A DNA stretch of 42,509 nt from Planctomycetota bacterium (GTDB taxonomy: Bacteria; Planctomycetota; PUPC01; DSUN01). Location: NCBI GenBank assembly GCA_016872875.1, contig VGYW01000011.1, forward strand, positions 1-42,509, in the 5' to 3' direction. This document shows positions 15,611-23,878 of the stretch, in pieces (the stretch's first letter is position 1; each line of letters begins with the position of its first letter). The notes under the pieces were generated by a model. That model was not told the origin of the DNA. It made no database searches and saw only the letters and a program-made list of their open reading frames with translations. A program made the position numbers and the translations under genes.

Positions 15611-17380
15611 TCAGGCGCATGGGAGAGTCAAGGCGAAGCAGGCGCCGTCGCGGACGGCGTCGTCGAGGCGGAGGTCGCCGCCCGTGTCGCGTGCGAGGCG
15701 GCGGCTGAGGGCGAGGCCCAGGCCGACGCCCGGGCGGCTGTGAGCGGCGTCGCGGGCCGACTTGGAGAAGGGCCGGAAGAGGTGATGGCGGGCGTCCTCG
15801 GAGAGGCCGGGGCCGTGGTCGCGGACGCGGAGCTGAAGCGACGGGCTGAAGCCCGCACTACGAACGAGGTCAAGGTGGATGCGCTTGTCGGGGGCGTCGG
15901 AGGCGTACTTGCAGGCGTTGTCCACGAGGTTGAGGAGGATTTGCTCGACGGCGGAGGGGTCAGCGCGGACGGCGATGCCTCCACTCCCCTCCCCCATCTC
16001 CACGGCGAGGGTCATGCCGGCCTGCTCGGCGCGGCGGGCAAGCCGCTCGCGCACGCGCTCGATGAGGCTGCTGAGGGGGACACTTGAGGCGCGGCCGCGG
16101 GCGCGGCCACGCTCGATCCGGGCGTAGGCCAGGACGTTCTCCACTAGATGGCTCAGCCGGTCGGCCTCCAGGCAGAGGGTCTTCACGTACTGCTGCCGCT
16201 TCGACTCGTCGGCCACCATCCCCTCCGCGAGCATCTCGCTGTAGAGTTGGAAGGTGGTGAGGGGCGTGCGGAGTTCGTGGGTGACGGCTGAGACGAATGC
16301 GGCCCGCCGCTCGCTGAGCGACACCGCGCCCAGGAGGAGAACCGCCACGGCCAGGCCCGCGACGAGGACGCACGCCCAGGCGATGACGAGCGAGAGCGAG
16401 ATGGGCGAGAGGGGCGGCCTCGGCTCGGGCGGCAGCGGTCCGGGCAGGAGCCGCACGGGGAGCGATGCGAGCACCCGCGCGCGTGGGTCGGCGCTCTTGC
16501 CCCCGAGGGGCTCGAGGCGCCCCTCGGGCAACAGGTCGCGGATGTCGGCCAGCAACCACTTCTCGATTCCCGCCCAGTCAAGCCAGCAGCCCTGAAGGTA
16601 TTCCGACATGCCCACGGGCACGCGGCGGGCCAGGACGAGCCGGTCGCCGAGCCACAGGGGGCGGTGCACGGCTTCGGTGGCAGGGTACACCCTCGCAGCC
16701 CGCAGGCTCACGTTCTCCGTCTGGCCCGCGGCCTGCTGGTACGTGCGGGTGCGGGCCTGGTACTCCTCGATGTTGCGCACCGTCTGCTGAGCCGGGGAGT
16801 TGGGCGGCGCGTGCTCCGGCTCCCCCACCTGCACCTGCTGGGCGTAGCGCGCGGGGTTGGGCCTCCTGGGCAGGGCGGCGAGGAGGGTCTTGCGGTCAAG
16901 CTGCCTCGCCAGCGCCGCCAGGCGAGCGGCAGAGGCGTCAACCTTCTCCGCCGTCGTATAGCCGGTCTCCGCCAGGTCGCGCATGTTCCCCGTGGGCACC
17001 TGCGGCGAGCTGAGGGCGCCGTCAGGATCGAACTGGAAGTGGAGGAGCACGTGCTCGGAGGTGGCCGTGAGGAGCGGCGAGGGGAGGAGCACCTCGTCGC
17101 GCTCAATCTCCGCGAACATCTTCGTGTAGGCGCGCTCGGCGGGGTAGAAGGCGTTGTAGGCGAAGTACGGGCGGGCGTTCTCCTGGGCGATCAGCGGGGC
17201 GAGGGCGGAGTCCATGCGCCAGAGCGCCAGGCGCACGTTCTCCTCAAGTGCCGCCTGCCGCCTGGCCTCGGCCTCCGCGCGGTCCAACTGGAGCGCCGTG
17301 AGGGTCACTGACCCCACCGCCGCGAGCAGCACGGCCAGCGCAAGCCCGAAGGCGATCCAGATGCGCCACTGCCGCTTCAT
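15611..17380 (-). CDS. Transmembrane sensor histidine kinase
   Basis: This 589-residue kinase has a TM helix at about 9-30, a long extracytoplasmic sensor region to about 325, and a second TM at about 328-353. The HisKA domain has the phospho-acceptor His at 368 in AVTHELRTPLTTF. The HATPase domain has an N-box NLVDNACKYA at 484-493, G1 DHGPGLS at 521-527 and G2 GVGLGLAL at 551-558, so the catalytic motifs look intact. Residues 506-514 (VRSAGFSPS) are encoded by a REP-like half-site at 15841-15865 and lie between two strands of the ATPase fold. The ATG at 17380 follows an iterated GAGGAC repeat that provides the ribosome-binding purines. It is the third gene of an apparent operon after the response regulator and an exported protein. 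The signal is unknown. Confidence 0.92.
   Translation of the reverse strand: MKRQWRIWIAFGLALAVLLAAVGSVTLTALQLDRAEAEARRQAALEENVRLALWRMDSALAPLIAQENARPYFAYNAFYPAERAYTKMFAEIERDEVLLPSPLLTATSEHVLLHFQFDPDGALSSPQVPTGNMRDLAETGYTTAEKVDASAARLAALARQLDRKTLLAALPRRPNPARYAQQVQVGEPEHAPPNSPAQQTVRNIEEYQARTRTYQQAAGQTENVSLRAARVYPATEAVHRPLWLGDRLVLARRVPVGMSEYLQGCWLDWAGIEKWLLADIRDLLPEGRLEPLGGKSADPRARVLASLPVRLLPGPLPPEPRPPLSPISLSLVIAWACVLVAGLAVAVLLLGAVSLSERRAAFVSAVTHELRTPLTTFQLYSEMLAEGMVADESKRQQYVKTLCLEADRLSHLVENVLAYARIERGRARGRASSVPLSSLIERVRERLARRAEQAGMTLAVEMGEGSGGIAVRADPSAVEQILLNLVDNACKYASDAPDKRIHLDLVRSAGFSPSLQLRVRDHGPGLSEDARHHLFRPFSKSARDAAHSRPGVGLGLALSRRLARDTGGDLRLDDAVRDGACFALTLPCA
15841..15865. repeat. REP-like half-site inside the kinase gene
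   Basis: ACGGGCTGAAGCCCGCACTA followed by CGAAC is one half of the CGTAGTGCGGG family found in pairs at 2316, 19213 and 32631. Here a single half lies in frame within the coding sequence of the HATPase domain. Confidence 0.85.
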
Positions 17381-17386
17381 GGTCTT

Positions 17387-17421
17387 ATCGTCCTCGTCCT
17401 CGTCGCCGTCCTCGTCCTCGA
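17387..17421. repeat. Iterated GTCCTC arm, left
   Basis: ATCGTCCTCGTCCTCGTCGC and further GTCCTC words lie in the kinase leader. The inverse arm is at 18426-18460, on the far side of the 17486-18475 gene. Confidence 0.8.
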
Positions 17422-17485
17422 AACCTCGGTGTTCGGTGTCAGGTGTTAGGTGTTGGGGTACTCGGAAGAGACCCCAGGATTCCTC

Positions 17486-18475
17486 TCACGGCTTGGGCGC
17501 CGGGGCATCCTCGATCTTGAGGGTGTACTGGGTCATGTGGAACACCGTTTGCCGTTCAGCTTGGGTCGTGCCGTCATCCGAGCCGATCATGCGCATGCGG
17601 AGAATGCCGGTGACAGTGACCTTCTTGCCGAGGAGCGACGGGTCCCACTTGCGCCGGTCGTCGAGCCAGACGACTGGCGGTTTGCCCTCGGGTGCTCCGA
17701 CATACGCGCCCAGCTTGCCGTCGCGCGCGATGCCGGTGTACTCTATCTCCTTGCCCAACCCGTCAACACCCTGTGCAGCGCCATCGTCGGCCAGGCGCTG
17801 GGCATCAAGCTTCTTGCCCTCGAACTCGAAGGCCACGCCGTAGCAGGCGATGCCCTTCTCGATGAGCTTCAGAGGCCCCTTGTCGAGGGTCTCCTGCACC
17901 ACAGCGTCGGGCAGGCCGGGGGCGAAGACGTTGGGCGCCGGGGGAACCTGGTGGGCCTTCTTGATGAGCCGCAGTTCCGTGACAGGCGTCCCGTCGGCGA
18001 GCCAGAAGACGCGAAGGGTGTAGGTTCCGCCCCCCATCCGCTGGCCGGGGTGGGGCGCGTGGTCGAAGACCCGGCCCGAGTTCCAGACGACGGCGTAGAG
18101 CCGCTCGGCGTCGGCGGCCACGCCCAGCAGGCGCCTCTGGAAGAACGAGATGCGCTCGGTTGGCACCTCCACGGTGCCCGTGGAGACCAGCTCCTTCATC
18201 TCGCCGTTCGAGGGCGTGGTGTAGAGGAGCATGGCGCCGGCCCACATGGGCGCGCGGAACCGAGCCTGGTCGTCGAAGAGCGGATAGGAAACGCCGTGGA
18301 CGAGGTAGTCCTGGCCCTTGGCGATGAGGAGGGGCTTGGAGCGGGAGAGCCCATCGGCTGCTGGCTCGGCGGCTAGACAGGCCGAGGCGAGGGAGAGGAT
18401 AGCCACGCCCCTACGGGGCGAAGAGGCGAGGACGAGGACGACGACGAGGACGAGGACGATTGGGCAGAGGGTCAT
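17486..18475 (-). CDS. Exported protein of unknown function between response regulator and kinase
   Basis: The 329-residue product starts with a strongly hydrophobic N-terminus (PIVLVLVVVLVLASSP) followed by a second hydrophobic stretch ending ACLAAEP, consistent with a signal peptide or anchor. The mature part is beta-rich; the last 90 residues (EIEYTGIARDGKLGAYVG, GKKVTVTGILRMRM) resemble an OB-like barrel, but I recognise no named family. The ATG at 18475 overlaps the regulator's stop as ATGA, so translation is coupled. Position between a regulator and its kinase suggests it modulates signal perception, which is inference. The first hydrophobic stretch is encoded by an iterated GTCCTC repeat (18426-18460), an unusual origin for a signal sequence. 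Confidence 0.75.
   Translation of the reverse strand: MTLCPIVLVLVVVLVLASSPRRGVAILSLASACLAAEPAADGLSRSKPLLIAKGQDYLVHGVSYPLFDDQARFRAPMWAGAMLLYTTPSNGEMKELVSTGTVEVPTERISFFQRRLLGVAADAERLYAVVWNSGRVFDHAPHPGQRMGGGTYTLRVFWLADGTPVTELRLIKKAHQVPPAPNVFAPGLPDAVVQETLDKGPLKLIEKGIACYGVAFEFEGKKLDAQRLADDGAAQGVDGLGKEIEYTGIARDGKLGAYVGAPEGKPPVVWLDDRRKWDPSLLGKKVTVTGILRMRMIGSDDGTTQAERQTVFHMTQYTLKIEDAPAPKP
18426..18460. repeat. Iterated GAGGAC arm, right
   Basis: GAGGACGAGGACGACGACGA and following words end in GGACGAT, the border seen in other copies. The arm encodes, on the minus strand, IVLVLVVVLVLAS of the exported protein. Confidence 0.8.
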
Positions 18476-19179
18476 CGGGGGGCCTCCGGGTGGGCAAAGA
18501 GGTAGCCCTTGCCTCGGATGGTGAGGATGACCTTTGGGTCGGCCGGGTCGTCGCGCAGCTTCTCGCGCAGGCGGGCGATGTGCATGTCGATCGTGCGGGT
18601 CTCGACGCCGGTGGGATTCATGCGCCAGACGCGCGCGAGGATTTCCTCGCGCGTGATGACGCGGCCCGGGCTGCACGCGAGGTAGCGGAGGAGCTCGACC
18701 TCGCGCTCAGATAGCTCGGTGCGGGCGCCGTCGTGGAACACCGCCTCGCGGCGGCCGAGGTCGGCCGTGCCGCCGGGAACGTCAACTCGCTGGACGTCGG
18801 TCGGCCGCTCGGGCGAACGGCGCAGGACGGCCTGGACGCGCGCGAGGAGCTCCTTGACGCTGAAGGGTTTTACGACGTAGTCGTCGGCGCCCAGGCGGAG
18901 CCCGGCCACGCGGTCGCTCTCCTCGCCTCGCGCGGTGAGGATGATGACGGGCAGGGTTGGCCGCGTCGCCCGCACCTCGCGCAGAATCTCCAGCCCGTCC
19001 CGCCCTGGCAGCACCAGGTCGAGGAGCACGAGGTCGCAGGCGCACTTGACCGCCATCTCCTGGCCCTTCAACCCGTCGGCGGCCTGAAGCGTGGTGTAGC
19101 CCTCGAACTCCAGGGCGTCCACGATCCCCCGCCGAATCGCCCCGTCGTCCTCGACAATCAGGATTCGCTGCCTGGACAT
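18472..19179 (-). CDS. OmpR/PhoB-type response regulator
   Basis: A 235-residue two-domain regulator. The receiver has the acidic pair at 11-12, phospho-acceptor Asp 54 in LVLLDLVLPGRDG, the Thr of ILTARGE near 82 and Lys 104 in YVVKPF. The C-terminal winged helix (about 145-230) carries LSEREVELLRYLA and RTIDMHIARLREKL, typical of OmpR-family DNA binding. It is the first gene of a regulator, exported protein, kinase operon with an ATGA overlap to the second gene. The ATG at 19179 has AGGAG about ten bases upstream, a rather long spacing. Targets are unknown; adjacent genes for exported proteins upstream (19306 and beyond) are candidates. Confidence 0.93.
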   Translation of the reverse strand: MSRQRILIVEDDGAIRRGIVDALEFEGYTTLQAADGLKGQEMAVKCACDLVLLDLVLPGRDGLEILREVRATRPTLPVIILTARGEESDRVAGLRLGADDYVVKPFSVKELLARVQAVLRRSPERPTDVQRVDVPGGTADLGRREAVFHDGARTELSEREVELLRYLACSPGRVITREEILARVWRMNPTGVETRTIDMHIARLREKLRDDPADPKVILTIRGKGYLFAHPEAPR

Positions 19180-19212
19180 GACTTCAGGAACTCCTGCGCC
19201 GCGTCGTGCAGG

Positions 19213-19284
19213 TCCGTAGTGCGGGCTTCAGCCCGTATCCTGAGCCGCCAATCCAAGAGACGGCCTGAAGGCCGCACTACGAAC
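19213..19284. repeat. REP-like inverted pair, family CGTAGTGCGG
   Basis: TCCGTAGTGCGGGCTTCAGC opens the element and its inverse GGCCTGAAGGCCGCACTACG closes it, with about 26 bp between. It separates the regulator operon from the DUF6569 gene. Confidence 0.85.
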
Positions 19285-19305
19285 TTGGGCCTTCCGCAGC
19301 AGAAG

Positions 19306-20406
19306 CTACTTCTCCTCCTGAGGTATGGCCATGATGCTCTTGCGGACGGAGGCTCCCGCTTTTTCGTCAACCGTGTCGAGCAAGACGTCTTCCTTCGTCT
19401 CTACGATGCGCGCGCGCATGGCGGGCGCGACCGCCTCCGTGAGCGCCCGCTTGGCGTTCTCGCTCGGACGTGGCTTGTTCAGCCAGGCTGTCACCGCCTC
19501 AGCAGCAGGCGGGGTGAACTTCTTGTCCTTCTGGAGCTTGGCCACGGCCTCAGTGGCGCTCGCATCGAGGAGTTTCGGGTAGAGCTTTCTGAAGAGGACG
19601 TTGGAGCCGTAGACATCGGCGCTGTAGATCTGGCCGTTGATGGCGAAGGCACAGCCGATTGCATCGTCCTTTCCCTCGATGGCCTTCGAGAGCTTATCGG
19701 TGTATGCCTTCACCGCGGCCTTCAGCCTGGGGTCTTCGAGCGCAAGGTCCAGGCTGCTGGGCGAGGTGGCGTTCGTCACATCGGCCCCGACATTGGCAGA
19801 AAGGGCCTTCTGTGACTTCGCGACTTGTTGCCACACCTTGCCCTGGTCCTTGTCGAGCCGTGCCGCGACGCGCAGTTCGTTCGACGAAGCGTAGTTGAAG
19901 TTGGTGCCGAAAACCTTGGCCGCTTCGGCACCGCGCTGGCTCCAGCGGCTCTGCTCGACGCAGAACGAGGGCACCTTCATGTTACGGGCCTTCGGCGGAA
20001 CCACGAGGTCAACGCCCAGCATGCGGTCCTGCTTGCCCCCGCTGACCATCTCTCCGCTCTGGATGAAGATGCTCTCCTTCTCCGAGAGGTTGTCCACCGT
20101 TAGCTCCCTCACTTGCTCGGTCTCGCGGACGACCAGGAGCTTCTTCGACAGCGCCTCGTCGAGGGTCAGGAACTCGGTGCCAGTGATGGTGTTCTTCCCC
20201 TGGATGATGAACACGGCCAGGTTCTCGTGCTGGAAGGGTCCTGAGGGCGTCGCATCGCTGGCGGAGGTGCTTGGAACCCCCTGTAGGGCCGCCGCACCGG
20301 TCTTCGTCTGCGAAGAGCTCGTCGGCTGCTCCGCGCATCCGGCGCCGATCAGCCCCAGCGCGACCATGCCCAGGAGCGCAACGACCGCCACACTTCGACC
20401 GTTCAT
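19306..20406 (-). CDS. DUF6569 (ARPP-1-like) putative lipoprotein
   Basis: This 366-residue protein begins with a signal sequence ending LIGAGCAEQ, a near-consensus lipobox with Cys at about 24. The body has blocks I associate with the DUF6569/ARPP-1 group: EKESIFIQSGEMVSGGKQDR, then MLGVDLVVPPKARNMKVPSF and CVEQSRW. The role of this family is not established. The ATG at 20406 follows AAGGAGG closely. It is the last of a run of minus-strand exported genes (32104 to 19306) and lies 37 bp after the MuiA-like gene, so co-transcription is likely. Rest of the annotation is limited to surface or periplasmic location. Confidence 0.75.
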   Translation of the reverse strand: MNGRSVAVVALLGMVALGLIGAGCAEQPTSSSQTKTGAAALQGVPSTSASDATPSGPFQHENLAVFIIQGKNTITGTEFLTLDEALSKKLLVVRETEQVRELTVDNLSEKESIFIQSGEMVSGGKQDRMLGVDLVVPPKARNMKVPSFCVEQSRWSQRGAEAAKVFGTNFNYASSNELRVAARLDKDQGKVWQQVAKSQKALSANVGADVTNATSPSSLDLALEDPRLKAAVKAYTDKLSKAIEGKDDAIGCAFAINGQIYSADVYGSNVLFRKLYPKLLDASATEAVAKLQKDKKFTPPAAEAVTAWLNKPRPSENAKRALTEAVAPAMRARIVETKEDVLLDTVDEKAGASVRKSIMAIPQEEK

Positions 20407-20443
20407 GGCCCACCTCCTTTCCTCTTGCGGGCCTGCGCGTCAC

Positions 20444-22267
20444 TCAAAAAGCCTTTCGCGCCTTCTCCATCTCCTCGAACTCCTGCTGTGCCGCGGGCAT
20501 GGCGGCGTCGGCGGGCGTGGTGAAGGTGAGGGTGCGGGCGAGCTCGACCTTGTAGCCGTATTCGACGAGGCGTGCCTTCTCGCCCGATGCCTTCGCGGGC
20601 ACCGCGATGTCCCAACGCAGGATGCCCTTGGGCTGTTCGAGGCGGAGGTAGAGCTTGTCGTCGCTCAGCTTGTCGGCCATTGTGTCGAGGGTCACGCGGA
20701 TGTCCGCCTCGCGTTCGGGGTGCGGGATGCGGTCGAAGAGGCGCACCTTGGCCTCGGTGTCCTTGTAGTTCTCGATGGCGAGGCGGTACTTGAGGCTGAT
20801 CTCGCGGTTGCCGCCCTGGATGCGCTCAGACTTGGGGAGGACTTCGCGGCGGGCGCGGAGCTGGGGGTCGGCCCCGAAGCCCATGACGAATGTCTCGCCG
20901 CGGGCGACCGTGGGGAGCTCGCCCCGGCCGACGAAGCGGCCGTCGAGGTAGGCGCTCACCGGGCCGCCCAGGAGCACCTCGGCCGCGTTGTTCGTCATCT
21001 CCGCCTCGCGGTAGACGAAGGCCGTCAGCACCGGCGTGGCCACGTGGTAGAACGCTGCGGCGAGCTCCATGTCCTGGATGCGGAGCATCTGCTGGTCGGG
21101 GCGGCTGGCGAGGCTGACGGGGTCTTTGAGGGGGTAGACGACGCTTGGGCCTTCGGCAGTGGCCGGCTCGCGGCGGATTTGGTCGAGCACCTCGCGCCCG
21201 GCGGCCAGCTCGGCCCACTGCCCCTCGTTGGCCGCGCGGTTCATCTCCCAGTTAGCCGCGTAGCCGGCGTCGCTTGCAAGGGCCTGTTGGCGTCCGGCAA
21301 ACTCCCGAAGACGCTTCTGTGCGGCTTGGAACTTCGTGGCGACATCCTTCCCCTGCGGCGGCGCCTGGCCTTCGGCTGCCGCGAGGGTCACGCGGAACGG
21401 CGCGAGCCCAGGGCGGTTGGCTGCGATGGCGGGAGAGGCCGTCGAGAGGGTCAGCGTCACGCCCGCCCAATCCTCGCCGCTCAGTTGGTGGACGAGGGCG
21501 TTGTATTCCACGTTGATGGCCTTGCCATCCTTTGTGGAGCGGAAGTTGTAGGCGGGGGTCCAGCCGGCCTCGCTGACGACGTAGGAGAGCTTGAGCGCGC
21601 CCTTGGCGGCGTCGCGCTTGTCTAGAAAGACAAGGGCTTCGGAGACGGTGCGCGTGGCCCCTGCGGTGAGCTCGGTGCGCCGCCGCTGGAGGAGGGCAAG
21701 CTCCTTCGCCAGGTTGCGGGCCTCGGCGTCCAGCTTCAGCATGTCGTCGGCGATCCCGTCGCGCTGCTTGAAGGAGAACGTGGAGGTCTTCTCGAGTGCC
21801 TCGTAGTTGAGCACGCCCTTCGCGAGGTCGGCCTTGGCGGTGGCCGCTGTGAACTCGTCGAGCTTCGCCAGGTATGCGATGCGTTGGGTCAGCACCTCCT
21901 GCTTCTTCTTGGCCGCGGCGATGCGGTCGTTCACCGCCTCGATGTCCTGGTCAATCTTGCGGACCTCCTCGCGCGGCTCCTCGCCGACGGCTCGTTGGCG
22001 GAAGCGGACGGCCCGCACCTCGATGCCCGCGGGCGCCTCCGCGAACAGGCTGTCGGGCACCACCTGGTCGGGCAGGCCAGTCACCACCAGTTCCACGGCG
22101 CCCACGCCGCCCTCGACCGGCACGGAGCGTGTGATGAGCGCCTGGCTGCGGTAGAGCGTGACCGCCTCCACCTTGCCCTTCACGCCCGGCGGCTCGGCGG
22201 GCGGCGCCGCCGCCCAGGCCGCAACCGAGGCCACGGCCAAAAGCCACACCCATCTTCCACTTGTCAT
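20444..22267 (-). CDS. MuiA-like protein (DUF4140/DUF4139)
   Basis: The 607-residue protein has a signal peptide and the two-part layout of the mucoidy-inhibitor-A family. The N-terminal DUF4140 part begins KVEAVTLYRSQALITRSVPV and leads into a coiled coil at about 95-190. The C-terminal DUF4139 part has LSYVVSEAGWTPAYNFRS, QLSGEDWAGVTLTLSTASP and the closing barrel NGNREISLKYRL-like strands. The family is extracytoplasmic and its biochemical role is unknown. The ATG at 22267 follows GGAGGCCG; a TTGACG hexamer 60 bp upstream lacks a clear -10 box. Two further DUF4139-like proteins at 26101 and 28272 make this a recurring theme in the cluster. Confidence 0.85.
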   Translation of the reverse strand: MTSGRWVWLLAVASVAAWAAAPPAEPPGVKGKVEAVTLYRSQALITRSVPVEGGVGAVELVVTGLPDQVVPDSLFAEAPAGIEVRAVRFRQRAVGEEPREEVRKIDQDIEAVNDRIAAAKKKQEVLTQRIAYLAKLDEFTAATAKADLAKGVLNYEALEKTSTFSFKQRDGIADDMLKLDAEARNLAKELALLQRRRTELTAGATRTVSEALVFLDKRDAAKGALKLSYVVSEAGWTPAYNFRSTKDGKAINVEYNALVHQLSGEDWAGVTLTLSTASPAIAANRPGLAPFRVTLAAAEGQAPPQGKDVATKFQAAQKRLREFAGRQQALASDAGYAANWEMNRAANEGQWAELAAGREVLDQIRREPATAEGPSVVYPLKDPVSLASRPDQQMLRIQDMELAAAFYHVATPVLTAFVYREAEMTNNAAEVLLGGPVSAYLDGRFVGRGELPTVARGETFVMGFGADPQLRARREVLPKSERIQGGNREISLKYRLAIENYKDTEAKVRLFDRIPHPEREADIRVTLDTMADKLSDDKLYLRLEQPKGILRWDIAVPAKASGEKARLVEYGYKVELARTLTFTTPADAAMPAAQQEFEEMEKARKAF

Positions 22268-22326
22268 CTTCGGCCTCCTATGAGGTGATCGGAACTCTTA
22301 CAGAATGCGCGCAATCGAGGCAAACG

Positions 22327-23688
22327 TCAAGTCCCGGACGGCGGATCCTGCGTGGGCGTGCCCCTCTTGACATCTGGAATCCGGGACTTGGAATCTGGGA
22401 TGTCTGGAGGACAGCGCTGGCCCGTGATGACGCTGCGGCAGATGGCCAGGGCCGCCGCCGCCCAAGGGGTCGAGACCAGCGGGTCGTCCTCCTTCGCGTC
22501 CGTGTAGACGTTCCGCCAGGTGCCGTCGGGCCGCTGGCGGGCGAGGAGCTCCCCGGCGAGGGCGTTCGCCCACCTCAGGCCGCCCTTCTCGGTGAGTACC
22601 TCATCGGTGCCCAAAGCGAGGAGTGCGTGGGCCAGCGCCCAGCAGTAGTAGTAATACGTCGCGTTCCGCAGCGTCTCGCGGTCGGGGGCAAACGTGCCGG
22701 GGTTTTTGTCAACCGCGAAGTTCACTTCGAGCCATCGGCGAGCGGCGGCGACCCGCGGGTGGTCGAGCGGGAGTCCGCAACGGATGAGGGCGCGGAGGCC
22801 GTCGGCGGTCATGGAGCCGTAGGAGTGGAAGCGGAGGAAGCCCCACTTGTCTCTGCCCGCGATGCCGGCGCGGTTCTGCGCGGCGTCGCCGGGGGCGAAG
22901 AAGAAGCCGCCGTCGTCGTACATCGGGTCTATCTTCGCCGCGTTGTCGCTGAAGTTCTGGCAGCGCTTCACGAAGGCAAGCACCTTAGCGTAGATGGGGT
23001 CGTCGAGCGGCACCTTGAGGGAGCGGAGCGCGGCGATGCCGAAGATGGTGGCGACCATGTTCGACCGGAAGCCCGAAGGCTCGAAGAAGGGTCTCTGCCG
23101 CGGCCCCCCTTCTGGCTTCTTGGGGACGTCAATAGAGAAGCCCCAACTGCCGTACTCGGGGTCAATCGGCTGCCAGCCGTTGTTCTCGGCGAGCTGTCGC
23201 TCGCGCAGGTAGGCAAGCCAGGCGGCCCGCGCGCGGGCGTGCGGCTCGTCCTTCGTCGCCAGCACGACGACGCGGCTGGCCGAGCCCGCGGTGAGCACAG
23301 GGAAGTTCAGCCCGCGCGGGCCGGCCTCGATCTTGCCGTCCTTCGTGACCAGCCTCATCATGAAGCTGGCGCCCTTGTCGAAGGCGGGCATCACCCCTTG
23401 GCCACCCTGGGGCAGGAAGAAGAGGGCGCTCAGCACGTGCGGCGTCAGCTCCGGACCATCCTTGAAGCAGCCATAGGCTGCCGAGCGCCACGCCCCGTCG
23501 TCCGACTGCGTGCTCACGAGGAACCGCGCCGCGGCTGCGAGCGCCCCGTCAAGCCGGCCGACCAGTTCCGCTCTGGCCTCTGCCGCGCCCGGAGGCTCGC
23601 GCTTCTGCGGCTTCTCCTGCGAGCAGCCCGCGAGAGTGAGAAGGAACGCGAGAAGGCATGACACCTTGTTGTCTATCATTGCGCGCAT
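22327..23688 (-). CDS. Lipoprotein with alpha/alpha-toroid (prenyltransferase/squalene cyclase-like) repeats
   Basis: This 453-residue protein starts with a lipoprotein signal (CLLAFLLTLAGCSQE, lipobox LAGC). The body shows the QW-like repeats of the alpha/alpha-toroid fold: RFLVSTQSDDGAW, WLEVNFAVDKNPGTF and LLARQRPDGTWRN. The enzyme active-site motif of squalene cyclases (DxDD) is not obvious, so a structural or binding role is more likely. The ATG at 23688 follows GGGGAAG; an earlier start at 23745 would place the lipobox too deep. It shares the fold of the 24766-26037 protein. The family is common in planctomycetes and lacks a known function. Confidence 0.8.
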   Translation of the reverse strand: MRAMIDNKVSCLLAFLLTLAGCSQEKPQKREPPGAAEARAELVGRLDGALAAAARFLVSTQSDDGAWRSAAYGCFKDGPELTPHVLSALFFLPQGGQGVMPAFDKGASFMMRLVTKDGKIEAGPRGLNFPVLTAGSASRVVVLATKDEPHARARAAWLAYLRERQLAENNGWQPIDPEYGSWGFSIDVPKKPEGGPRQRPFFEPSGFRSNMVATIFGIAALRSLKVPLDDPIYAKVLAFVKRCQNFSDNAAKIDPMYDDGGFFFAPGDAAQNRAGIAGRDKWGFLRFHSYGSMTADGLRALIRCGLPLDHPRVAAARRWLEVNFAVDKNPGTFAPDRETLRNATYYYYCWALAHALLALGTDEVLTEKGGLRWANALAGELLARQRPDGTWRNVYTDAKEDDPLVSTPWAAAALAICRSVITGQRCPPDIPDSKSRIPDVKRGTPTQDPPSGT

Positions 23689-23878
23689 CTCAGGCTTCCC
23701 CGTGAACGCCCGAGGGGCGTGACGCACTACAGCCCACGGCGACACATTGAGAGCCGTGGGGCATGGCGCAACGACACCCCGCCAGCCCCCGAAGGGGCCG
23801 ACGGAGCACCCATCGGCGCGAGATCTCCCCTCGTTCCGGCTCCGTGTCCAGGTTGGCGCCAGCCGTGTATTGCGGCGC

